Shown here one piece after another: positions 1 to 5,395 of a stretch of 5,395 bases of DNA. Both the position numbers and the translations under genes were made by a program. Positions within the stretch are counted from its first letter, which is position 1; each line of letters starts with the position of its first letter. The DNA comes from Pseudomonadota bacterium (GTDB lineage Bacteria; Pseudomonadota; Gammaproteobacteria; Burkholderiales; SHXO01). Below the pieces are notes generated by a model, which was not told the DNA's origin, did not search any database, and saw nothing but the letters and a program-made list of their open reading frames with translations. Location: contig JAEZCG010000032.1 in NCBI GenBank assembly GCA_023430065.1, forward strand, positions 1 to 5,395, read 5' to 3'.

Positions 1-703
1 GGCTGTTGTCGCGGCGCTGGCTGACCAGCGCGCGGTCGTAGTGCGACGTCGCCGGCATGTAGCGCATGATCAGCGCTGCGCGGCGCTGCCCGCTCACGTT
101 GGCCAGCGAACCGTGGATCAGCCGCACGTCGTGCAGCGACATCTGCCCGGGCTCGAGTTCGACGTTCACCGCCTGCGCCTCGTCGAACTGGTCCTGGTCC
201 AGTTCCAGGTTCAGCACGAGGTTGTCGCGGTTGCTCACGTGATGACGATACAGTTCCTGCTGGCGGTGCGAACCCGGGATGAAGCGCATGCAGCCGTTCG
301 CGGTGGACACCGGATCCAGCGCGATCCACACCGAGCACGTCGCCAGCGGCCGCATCGGCCAGTACTCGCCGTCCTGATGCCAGGGCACTTCGCGCCCCTT
401 CGCCGCCGGCTTGCACAGCACCCGCGTGATCCACAGGATGAGGTCGGGGCCAAGCAGCTGCTCGAGCATGTCGAGAATCTGCGGGTGGCGCGCCGCCGCC
501 ATGAACGGGTTCGTCTCCGCCCCCTCGGTGGGCGGCAGCATGTGCGGATTGGCGATGTCCTCCTGCGCAACGTCCGTGTACGTCGCCAGCAGGCGATCGA
601 GCGCCCCGCGCAGCCGCGCGAGGTGCTCGTCGGGCAGGCGGAACTTCGGAATGACGTAACCCTGCTCTTTGTAGTGGTCGATCTCCGCATTGCTCAGTGC
701 CAT
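1..703 (-). CDS. PhyH-family Fe(II)/2-oxoglutarate dioxygenase, 3' end cut by window
   Basis: Non-haem iron oxygenase of the phytanoyl-CoA dioxygenase family, expected to hydroxylate a small organic substrate in the cytoplasm using O2 and 2-oxoglutarate. I translated 234 codons with no stop before the window edge; relatives are roughly 260-300 residues, so a few dozen C-terminal residues are probably missing. The double-stranded beta-helix iron triad is visible: H109 and D111 in PWHQDGEYW, and H197 in HDVRLIHGS. An Arg about ten residues later (R207/R208 in GQRRAALIMRY) is the expected 2-oxoglutarate carboxylate ligand. The block GCMRFIPGSH (137-146) is also typical. The start is the ATG at 703-701, supported by GGAG (715-712) eight bases upstream. 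It is downstream of the deacylase in the same direction, but a 200-bp inverted repeat lies between them. The family is clear. The substrate is not: the family includes hydroxylases of ectoine, acyl-CoAs and other metabolites, and nothing here selects one. Confidence 0.9.
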   Translation of the reverse strand, partial: MALSNAEIDHYKEQGYVIPKFRLPDEHLARLRGALDRLLATYTDVAQEDIANPHMLPPTEGAETNPFMAAARHPQILDMLEQLLGPDLILWITRVLCKPAAKGREVPWHQDGEYWPMRPLATCSVWIALDPVSTANGCMRFIPGSHRQQELYRHHVSNRDNLVLNLELDQDQFDEAQAVNVELEPGQMSLHDVRLIHGSLANVSGQRRAALIMRYMPATSHYDRALVSQRRDNS

Positions 704-736
704 GCCGTCTGCTCCGTCAAGTTCGCGTAGAGACTG

Positions 737-936
737 TCACCACGAAGCCACGAAGACACGAAGGAATAAAGGCAACACTTTCAACACAGAGGGCGCACAG
801 AGGTACACCGAGGAAAACCACGGATTCGTCTGCATGCGTGCGACGGTCAGTCGATTCTTCCTCGGTGCTCCTCGGTGTCCTCTGTGTTGAACGAGGTTTT
901 GCAGTTCTTCTTCGTGTCTTCGTGGCTTCGTGGTGA
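737..936. repeat. 200-bp two-tier inverted repeat built from short tandem units
   Basis: The outer arms are a perfect 27-bp inverted match, 737-763 against 910-936. The left arm contains three tandem octamers, CCACGAAG, CCACGAAG and ACACGAAG (740-763). A second, inner inverted pair is nested inside: 780-792 (TTCAACACAGAGG) matches 879-891 perfectly, and 806-815 matches 858-867. The inner arms consist of CAC(A/C)GAGG units spaced 9-11 bp apart (785-792, 796-803, 806-813; on the other strand 886-879, 877-870, 867-860). About 42 bases at the centre are unpaired. RNA of either strand could fold into a long hairpin. From general knowledge, arrays of CCACGAAG and CACAGAGG units recur between genes in many unrelated high-GC and environmental bacteria, so this is probably a dispersed element. 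Short reading frames across it are translations of the repeat rather than genes. It begins 13 bp past the deacylase stop and ends 33 bp before the dioxygenase start. Confidence 0.9.
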
Positions 937-949
937 ACCGAATGTCACG

Positions 950-2407
950 TCAACCCCCGGCCGCGCGCCGCAGGACCCGCCCCGGCCGCGCGCCGGTCGC
1001 CCTACCCTGCTCCCACACCATCGCGCCGTTCACCATCACGTATTCGATCCCGCGCGCGGGGGCGATCGGATGTTCGAAGGTCGCGGCCTCGGCCACCGCG
1101 TCCGCATCGAAGACGGTGATGTCCGCCCACGCGCCTTCGCGCAGCGCGCCGCGCCCCTCCAGGCCGTAGGTCTGCGCGGTCAGGCCGGTCATCTTGTGCA
1201 CGGCCTGCTCCAGGGAGAACAGCTTCAGGTCGCGGCTGTAGTGGCCGAGCACGCGCGGGAACGTCGCCCACAGGCGCGGATGCGGAAACGCATCGTGTGG
1301 AAGGCCGTCCGAGCCGATCATCGTCGGCCCGTAGGCAAGGATGCGCTGCACGTCGGCCTCGTCCATCGAGAAGTAGATGGCGCCGGCGGGGATCAGGCGC
1401 GCGGCCGCCTCGTCCGGGGACACCCCCATTTCGGCGGCGATGTCCGCGAGATCCCGGCCCGCGTATTGCGGCATCGGCTTCGACCACGTCACCAGGGTGC
1501 GGCTGGCTGCCGCGGCCCGATCGGCGGTGAGAATGGTGGAGGCGGCGCAGTAGGGATAGGCGTCGAGGCCGACCGTCTGCTCGTGGCGATGGCGCTCGAT
1601 GCAGGCGAGCGATTCGTGCGAGCGTCCGTGATTGCGCACGCCATTGACCTTGTGATGGGAGATCACCACCGGCACGTTCAGCGCGCGCCCGATGCGAAAC
1701 GTCTCCTCGAGCGACTCGATCACGCGGTCGGCCTCGTTGCGCAGGTGCGTGCAGTACAGGCCGTCGAACTCGGTCAGCGGCCGGCACACCTCGATCACCT
1801 CCTCGGTCGGCGCCGCCGCGGCGGGCTCGTAGTACAACCCGGTCGAAACCCCTGCCGCGCCCGCCGCCAATGCCTCGCGCGCGAGGGCGCGCATGCGCCG
1901 GACCTCCACCTCGTCGGCCGGCTGCTCGACGTTCCGCATGGTGGCCACCCGCAGCGTGGTGTGGCCGACCAGGAGCACGCTGTTGGTCGCGGGCGGCTGC
2001 TGCTCGAGTTCGCGTACGTACGCAGCGAAGCTCGAGAAGCGGAACCATTGCCCGTCACCGTCGAGCAGGTCCAGCGGAGGCGTCGGGACGCCGTGCATGC
2101 TCCCCGGCATCGGCGCCAGGGAAACGCCGCAGTTGCCGGCCACCACGGTGGTGACGCCCTGACTGACCTTGGCCGCCATGTCCGGATCCGACAGCATCAG
2201 GCGATCGTCGTGCGTATGCGCATCGATGAATCCCGGGGCCGCCACCTTTCCCCGCAGGTCGACCTCGCGCTCGGCGCGCGCATCGCCGATTGCACCCAGC
2301 CGCGCGATCACCGATTTGCGGACGGCGATGTCACCCTCGAAGCGCGGTGCCCCGCTGCCGTCGATGATGACGGCGTTGCGCAGCACGAGGTCGAAGTGCT
2401 CCGCCAC
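950..2407 (-). CDS. N-acyl-D-amino-acid deacylase (D-aminoacylase family amidohydrolase)
   Basis: Zinc-dependent amidohydrolase expected to cleave N-acyl-D-amino acids into a carboxylate and the free D-amino acid in the cytoplasm; no signal peptide is seen. At 485 residues it is almost the size of Alcaligenes D-aminoacylase (483), and the metal and catalytic residues line up: H64 and H66 in DAHTHDD, bridging C93 in GNCGVS, H221 in CTHLRNE, H251 and K253 in ISHHK, and catalytic D367 in IGSDGLP. The N-terminal DLVLRNAVIIDGSG and C-terminal GALREGAWADITVFD strands form the usual small beta-sandwich. The start is GTG (2407-2405), preceded by AGGTGA at a 7-base spacing; the ORF begins 2 bp after the RraA stop, which suggests translational coupling. 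D-aminoacylase, N-acyl-D-glutamate and N-acyl-D-aspartate deacylases share these motifs, so side-chain preference cannot be read. A dihydropyrimidinase-like role is less likely because of the Cys ligand and the GNCGVS block. Confidence 0.92.
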   Translation of the reverse strand: MAEHFDLVLRNAVIIDGSGAPRFEGDIAVRKSVIARLGAIGDARAEREVDLRGKVAAPGFIDAHTHDDRLMLSDPDMAAKVSQGVTTVVAGNCGVSLAPMPGSMHGVPTPPLDLLDGDGQWFRFSSFAAYVRELEQQPPATNSVLLVGHTTLRVATMRNVEQPADEVEVRRMRALAREALAAGAAGVSTGLYYEPAAAAPTEEVIEVCRPLTEFDGLYCTHLRNEADRVIESLEETFRIGRALNVPVVISHHKVNGVRNHGRSHESLACIERHRHEQTVGLDAYPYCAASTILTADRAAAASRTLVTWSKPMPQYAGRDLADIAAEMGVSPDEAAARLIPAGAIYFSMDEADVQRILAYGPTMIGSDGLPHDAFPHPRLWATFPRVLGHYSRDLKLFSLEQAVHKMTGLTAQTYGLEGRGALREGAWADITVFDADAVAEAATFEHPIAPARGIEYVMVNGAMVWEQGRATGARPGRVLRRAAGG

Positions 2408-2409
2408 GG

Positions 2410-3099
2410 CTACTTCACCTGCTCCGACGCCGCCATGGCGGCGCGCATCTTCTCGACATCGAAGCCCGGCGTGCGGGCCGCGTCGAGGATGACCTTCTCC
2501 TTGCGCGCCATCAGGTCGATGGCGGCCGGCAGCTTCTCGAGCGCGGCGACGGGGATCACCACGGCGCCGTGGTAATCCGCATGCACGATGTCGCCCGAAC
2601 TGACCACCATGCCCAGTACGTCCACCTGTTTGCCGAACTCCAGCACCTGGATGTAGGCGTGGCTAGGACTGAGTGTGGCCGCCAGGCACTGGAACTGCGG
2701 GTGCATCATGTCGAGATCGCGCATGGAGCCGTTGGTGACCGCGCCCACGCAGCCCAGCCCCCAGTGCACGTTCGTGTTCACCTCGCCCCAGAACGCGCCC
2801 AGCCCGGGCTGGCTGTCCACGTCCTGCACCACCGCGACGGTCGGGCGCGGGCCCTGCGCCAGATACTCGTAGTAGCCGAGCAGGCGCTCCTTGCGCCCGG
2901 CAGGATCGAACGGCGCCGAGCAGCGCACGCTCACTGTGCGTGCATACCCCACGATCGGCGGCAGCTTGGGATTGCACGCGACCAGGCGCTGGCGTGTGAA
3001 TCCCGTGGTGAAGCGTCCGCCCAGCGCGATCTCGAGGGCGTTGCAGATGGTGGGGGTGTCGAACTTGCGCAGATGCTCGAACAGGCTCTGGATATCCAT
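2410..3099 (-). CDS. RraA-family protein (HMG/oxaloacetate aldolase-like)
   Basis: Member of the RraA / 4-hydroxy-4-methyl-2-oxoglutarate aldolase fold, often mis-annotated as dimethylmenaquinone methyltransferase. Characterised relatives are metal-dependent class II aldolases or oxaloacetate decarboxylases that release pyruvate; others (E. coli RraA) inhibit RNase E. Diagnostic blocks are DTPTICNAL (14-22), the pocket stretch WGEVNTNVHWGLGCVG (104-119), GAVTNGSMRDLD (119-130) with the R127-D128 pair that binds the substrate carboxylate and metal in aldolases, and SGDIVHADYHGAVVIP (168-183). The length of 229 fits the enzymatic branch better than E. coli RraA (about 160). In the HMG-aldolase signature I recall (R-D-x-x-E/D), the last position here is M131, so the exact reaction is open. 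The ATG at 3099 has only a weak GAG (3108-3106) as SD. The gene lies 38 bp after the sulfatase stop and 2 bp before the deacylase start, which suggests an operon and a metabolic role rather than RNase control. Confidence 0.88.
   Translation of the reverse strand: MDIQSLFEHLRKFDTPTICNALEIALGGRFTTGFTRQRLVACNPKLPPIVGYARTVSVRCSAPFDPAGRKERLLGYYEYLAQGPRPTVAVVQDVDSQPGLGAFWGEVNTNVHWGLGCVGAVTNGSMRDLDMMHPQFQCLAATLSPSHAYIQVLEFGKQVDVLGMVVSSGDIVHADYHGAVVIPVAALEKLPAAIDLMARKEKVILDAARTPGFDVEKMRAAMAASEQVK
2415..2420 (-). promoter_or_regulatory. Ribosome binding site of the deacylase inside the RraA gene
   Basis: The minus strand reads AGGTGA here, 7 bases before the GTG at 2407. It overlaps the last codons of the RraA gene, whose TAG is at 2412-2410. 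This site favours the GTG as the true start and suggests that ribosomes ending on RraA re-initiate on the deacylase. Confidence 0.7.
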
Positions 3100-3137
3100 G
3101 GATCACTCGTCGTCGAAGAAAGCGGGGACCGCGCCCG

Positions 3138-4571
3138 TCAGGGTCGGGCCGGATTGTGCCGTTGCAGCAGCGGCGCTGCGCCGGGAATCTGGTCGAGATA
3201 ACGCGCGGGCGCCATCTCGTAGGCGTAGGCGTTGAGTCGGTCGAGCAGTTCCCGGGTGCGCTCGGGATACGTGCCCGCCTTGTTCTCGACCTCCTCGGGG
3301 TCGTTGGCGACGTCGAACAGTTCGACGCGGCTGGGCAGCGCGGCGTGCACGACCAGTTTCCACTCGCCCACGCGAATGGCCCCGCGGAAGTCCTCCACGC
3401 CCAGCAGCAGCTCCTTGTGCGCCGCCCGTTGCGTGGCGTTCAGCACCGGCATGATGTCCACGCCGTCAAGCTTCTGCGGGGCATCGGCCGAGACGCCGGC
3501 CAGCGCCAGCACCGTCGGAACCAGGTCGGTCACGTGCAGCATGTCCGCCACCACCGTCTTCGCCGGGATCGCGGCGGGCCAGTGTGCAACTGCGAAGCTG
3601 CGCACGCCGCCCTCGTAGAGGCTGCCGCGTCCCTCGCGGAACGGGCCGTTGTCGGCACCTGTGGTCAGCCCCTCGGATTCGCCCGTCGGATGCCGCGTCG
3701 CCACGCCGCCGCCATTGTCGCTGTGGAACACGAGCAGCGTGTTCTCCAGCATGCCGCGCTCGTCGAGGGCACCCACCACCTCACCCAGTGCCGCATCCAG
3801 GGTGTCGACCGCGGCCAGGTGCGCGCGGCGCGCCGGGTCATTCACCGCGGCGTGGCGAGTGAGCGCCGATTCGTCTGCGTCCGCGGCGTGCGCGGGGACG
3901 GAGTAGGCGAGCACCATGAACAGCGGCACGGCGGGATCGTGTTTCGCCACCGTCGCCAGCGCCTCACGCGTGAGCAGCGCCGTGACGCTGCCGGTGTCGT
4001 TGAGCGGCTTCTCGTTGCGCCGCCAATCGTGCTTGCCGCCTTTACTCAGGCGTGCACCGACCTGTCCGGCGAGCGAGCCGTAGAAGCTGTCGAAGCCGCG
4101 CCGCGTCGGCAACCACTGCGCTCGTGCATGCCCCAGTTGCCAGCGCCCGATGTAGGCGGTGCGATAACCGGCCGCCTTCAACGCCTGCGCCAGGGTGTGC
4201 TCGTCCTCGGGCAGGCCATAGCGGCTGGCGGGCACGATGTCCTGCGTCTGCAAGCCGTAGCGCATCGGATGGCGTCCGGTGAGCAGGGCGGCGCGCGTCT
4301 GGCTGGACGACGGCAGGACATAGAAGGTATTCAGCGCGGCGCCGTTCTGCGCGAGCCGGTCGAGGTTGGGCGTGTGCGCCTCGCCGCCGTGGAAGCCGAC
4401 GTCCTTCCAGCCCAGATCGTCGGCGAGCACGAGCACGACGTGCGGCCGCGCGAGGGCCGAAGCGCTCGACGATGGAACGATCCCCACGGCGAGCACGCTC
4501 AGAACGATGGCAACACGAGGCAGCGCGACGCCACGCGTGAACGAGGTGGAGCCTCGCACCCTCTCCTCCAT
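3138..4571 (-). CDS. Secreted sulfatase-fold protein with non-canonical active site
   Basis: Arylsulfatase-type member of the alkaline phosphatase superfamily, 477 residues, usual length. An Arg-containing N-terminus, a hydrophobic core (19-32) and a likely cleavage after SASALA (41) suggest export to the periplasm. The fold is clear: VLVLADDLGW (46-55) with metal ligands D51/D52, TPNLDRLAQNG (67-77), AALLTGRHPMRYGLQ (94-108), FHSDNGG (282-288) with ligands D285/N286, and LYEGGVR (318-324). The active site is unusual. The formylglycine motif Cys-x-Pro-Ser/Thr-Arg reads S89-S-Q-T-R93; GKWHLG reads GRWQLG (R143, Q145); the usual APHTP His is A227 with H228 shifted by one; the late GKG Lys is R315. 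Only the Arg of the motif and the metal ligands are standard. It could be a pseudo-sulfatase, a binding protein or an enzyme with altered chemistry. The frame is intact, so it does not look like a decaying gene. The GTG at 4559 is an alternative start. It is the first gene of the leftward cluster. Confidence 0.9.
   Translation of the reverse strand: MEERVRGSTSFTRGVALPRVAIVLSVLAVGIVPSSSASALARPHVVLVLADDLGWKDVGFHGGEAHTPNLDRLAQNGAALNTFYVLPSSSQTRAALLTGRHPMRYGLQTQDIVPASRYGLPEDEHTLAQALKAAGYRTAYIGRWQLGHARAQWLPTRRGFDSFYGSLAGQVGARLSKGGKHDWRRNEKPLNDTGSVTALLTREALATVAKHDPAVPLFMVLAYSVPAHAADADESALTRHAAVNDPARRAHLAAVDTLDAALGEVVGALDERGMLENTLLVFHSDNGGGVATRHPTGESEGLTTGADNGPFREGRGSLYEGGVRSFAVAHWPAAIPAKTVVADMLHVTDLVPTVLALAGVSADAPQKLDGVDIMPVLNATQRAAHKELLLGVEDFRGAIRVGEWKLVVHAALPSRVELFDVANDPEEVENKAGTYPERTRELLDRLNAYAYEMAPARYLDQIPGAAPLLQRHNPARP
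4565..4569 (-). promoter_or_regulatory. GGAGG favouring an internal GTG start of the sulfatase-like gene
   Basis: The minus strand reads GGAGG directly after the AT of the annotated ATG (4571), and it stands 5 bases before an in-frame GTG (codon 5, 4559-4557). The ATG itself has only a distant GGGGTG about 12 bases upstream. The GTG may therefore be the real start, which would shorten the signal peptide n-region by four residues (Met-Glu-Glu-Arg) and make it more basic. Confidence 0.45.
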
Positions 4572-4620
4572 TGTTGTTGCGCACCCCGTGCATCACCGAG
4601 AGTGCCGGGCGCTTTCAGGG

Positions 4621-4632
4621 CCTATGATACGA
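4621..4632. promoter_or_regulatory. Possible shared -10 region of a divergent promoter
   Basis: In the 104-bp gap between the divergent genes, the only AT-rich spot is CCTATGATACGA. It gives TATGAT on the plus strand (4623-4628) and TATCAT on the minus strand (4629-4624), each one mismatch from TATAAT. I see no convincing -35 box at 16-18 bp on either side, so this is a weak call based mainly on position, composition and the divergent arrangement. Confidence 0.3.
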
Positions 4633-4652
4633 TGAGTTGGAAGAGAGCCGTT

Positions 4653-4664
4653 CATCGGCCGATG
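4653..4664. promoter_or_regulatory. Perfect 12-bp palindrome, possible operator
   Basis: CATCGGCCGATG is a perfect palindrome between the candidate -10 and the ribosome binding site of the rightward gene. Its place fits a dimeric repressor site or a small 5'-leader feature, but no regulator gene lies in the window, and short GC-rich palindromes also arise by chance. Confidence 0.3.
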
Positions 4665-4666
4665 CC

Positions 4667-4674
4667 GGGAGGAG
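4667..4674 (+). promoter_or_regulatory. Ribosome binding site of the membrane protein gene
   Basis: GGGAGGAG is a strong match to the anti-SD sequence and lies just before the ATG at 4676. The spacing is short (about 3 bases after GGAGG). The in-frame ATG at 4715 has only GGAACGG, 7 bases ahead. This decides for the upstream start, though not conclusively. Confidence 0.55.
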
Positions 4675-4675
4675 A

Positions 4676-5395
4676 ATGCGCGGTCCCGTTGCGCCGCACC
4701 GGAACGGCGCCCGTATGTCCGAGCGCGAACACTTGCAACGTTGGCTGTCGATCGGTGCCCGGCGGGAACGTCTCGTCCGCGCGTTGCGCGCGCTCGGCAC
4801 GTGCACCTGCATCGCCGCGGCGAGCTGGTTCGCCTGGCGTGCCCTGCAGCCGACCGGCCTTCCCTCCGCCGTCCTCTCCGCTCTCCTGCCGCTTCTGCTC
4901 CTGGGCGCGTTCGCCGCCTGCCTCGTCGTGCTCGTTCCCGCGGCGCGCGGTATCGGCCCCCTCCAAGCGGCCCGGCTCGCCGACGCGCGCGCCGGGCTGC
5001 GCGATCAGCTCACCAGCGCACAGTGGTTCAGTGGGCACCAGACGCCAGGCACCCTCGACACCGATCCGGGTGTCGCGCTGCTGCTGGAACGCACCGGCAA
5101 CACGCTGAACCGGTGTGCGTTCAAGCAGGTGTTTCCGGTGCGATTGCCACGGCGCTTCGCCCTCGCGCTCGTGCTGGCCGGGATGGCGGTGAGCGTGCCG
5201 CCGATGGCAGCGACCTCACGTGACGATGTGCGCGTGGCGACCGACACCGCACAGCCGTCGCGCACCCGCGTCGACCGCCGCGACATCCGACAGCCGGGGT
5301 TGGTTTCGGAGGGCGAGGCGCTGCAGGCCGGCGCGCCGGCGAACGCGCAGGACCGGCTCGCGGCGCAGCTCGAATCGCTCGCCGCCGCGCTGGGC
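4676..5395 (+). CDS. Uncharacterised multi-pass membrane protein, C-terminus cut by window
   Basis: The frame is open for 240 codons to the window end with no stop. Counting from the ATG at 4676, there are hydrophobic segments at about 40-57 and 62-90, a cytoplasmic or periplasmic stretch with the conserved-looking pattern QAARLADARAGLRDQL (97-112), and a third segment at about 161-179 after VRLPRRF. A polar linker follows, then the start of an Ala/Leu/Gln-rich helix (224-240) that may be a coiled coil. I do not recognise a characterised family. The two-helix start, an AARLAD..GLRDQL-like block and a third helix followed by a long soluble part recall large uncharacterised membrane proteins that often sit with MoxR ATPase, DUF58 and von Willebrand A genes; this is from memory and tentative. 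An alternative start is the ATG at 4715 (MSEREHLQRW), which would give 227 codons here. It is transcribed away from the sulfatase cluster and probably belongs to a different unit that continues to the right. Confidence 0.8.
   Translation, partial: MRGPVAPHRNGARMSEREHLQRWLSIGARRERLVRALRALGTCTCIAAASWFAWRALQPTGLPSAVLSALLPLLLLGAFAACLVVLVPAARGIGPLQAARLADARAGLRDQLTSAQWFSGHQTPGTLDTDPGVALLLERTGNTLNRCAFKQVFPVRLPRRFALALVLAGMAVSVPPMAATSRDDVRVATDTAQPSRTRVDRRDIRQPGLVSEGEALQAGAPANAQDRLAAQLESLAAALG

Noticed and set aside
41..730. Plus-strand open frame of 229 codons at the left edge
   Set aside because: It is antisense to the PhyH-family gene, whose iron-binding triad is clear on the minus strand. The predicted protein is Arg/His/Val-rich without motifs.
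690..936. Two small plus-strand open frames of 66 and 79 codons (690-890 and 697-936)
   Set aside because: Both are translations of the nested repeat (TTKPRRHEG, TQRAHRGT and similar patterns). Such peptides appear wherever this repeat type occurs and are not supported as genes.
737..936. CRISPR array or insertion sequence
   Set aside because: The short units lack regular spacers of 30-40 bp, and the region has no transposase or target-site duplication. The symmetric arms fit an intergenic hairpin element instead.
1002..2048. Minus-strand open frame of 348 codons inside the deacylase gene
   Set aside because: It is an out-of-frame Arg/Ala/Gly-rich reading of the same DNA that encodes the motif-complete D-aminoacylase.
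875..2575. Plus-strand open frame of 566 codons
   Set aside because: It is antisense to the deacylase and part of the RraA gene, rich in Arg, His, Gly and Val with no recognisable motifs, and it begins inside the inverted repeat. The minus strand has complete family signatures, so this is a high-GC shadow frame.
3100..3137. Terminator between the sulfatase-like and RraA-like genes
   Set aside because: The 38-bp gap has no strong GC hairpin followed by a T-run on the minus strand, so read-through is more likely.
3156..5108. Plus-strand open frame of 650 codons
   Set aside because: It is antisense to the whole sulfatase-like gene and crosses the divergent gap into another frame of the membrane protein gene. 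Its composition is low-complexity Arg/His/Val/Gly and no domain is visible.

Overview
The window is high-GC DNA with densely packed genes, long spurious antisense reading frames, Shine-Dalgarno (SD) starts and an intergenic repeat of the CCACGAAG/CACAGAGG type. This suggests a free-living high-GC Gram-negative bacterium, most likely a proteobacterium. No marker here fixes the genus.

Four genes on the minus strand read leftward: a predicted secreted sulfatase-fold protein (3138-4571), an RraA-family / HMG-aldolase-like protein (2410-3099), an N-acyl-D-amino-acid deacylase of the D-aminoacylase family (950-2407), and a phytanoyl-CoA dioxygenase (PhyH)-family Fe(II)/2-oxoglutarate oxygenase that runs off the left edge (703 to below 1). 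The first three are close together (38 bp, then 2 bp with the SD of the deacylase inside the RraA gene) and look like one transcription unit. The dioxygenase follows after a 246-bp gap. Most of that gap is a 200-bp two-tier inverted repeat (737-936), which may end or process the upstream transcript.

To the right, a 104-bp divergent intergenic region (4572-4675) holds a possible AT-rich promoter core and a perfect 12-bp palindrome. It separates the leftward cluster from a plus-strand gene (4676 to beyond 5395) for an uncharacterised multi-pass membrane protein cut by the right edge.

The leftward genes look catabolic: hydrolysis in the periplasm (if the sulfatase is active), amide hydrolysis, retro-aldol or decarboxylation chemistry, and hydroxylation. 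The shared substrate is not known. The most striking point is that the sulfatase keeps an intact frame, its signal peptide and its metal ligands, but has changes at nearly every residue that carries out catalysis, including Ser for the formylglycine Cys and Gln for the following Pro. It may be a pseudo-sulfatase or an enzyme with a different chemistry.
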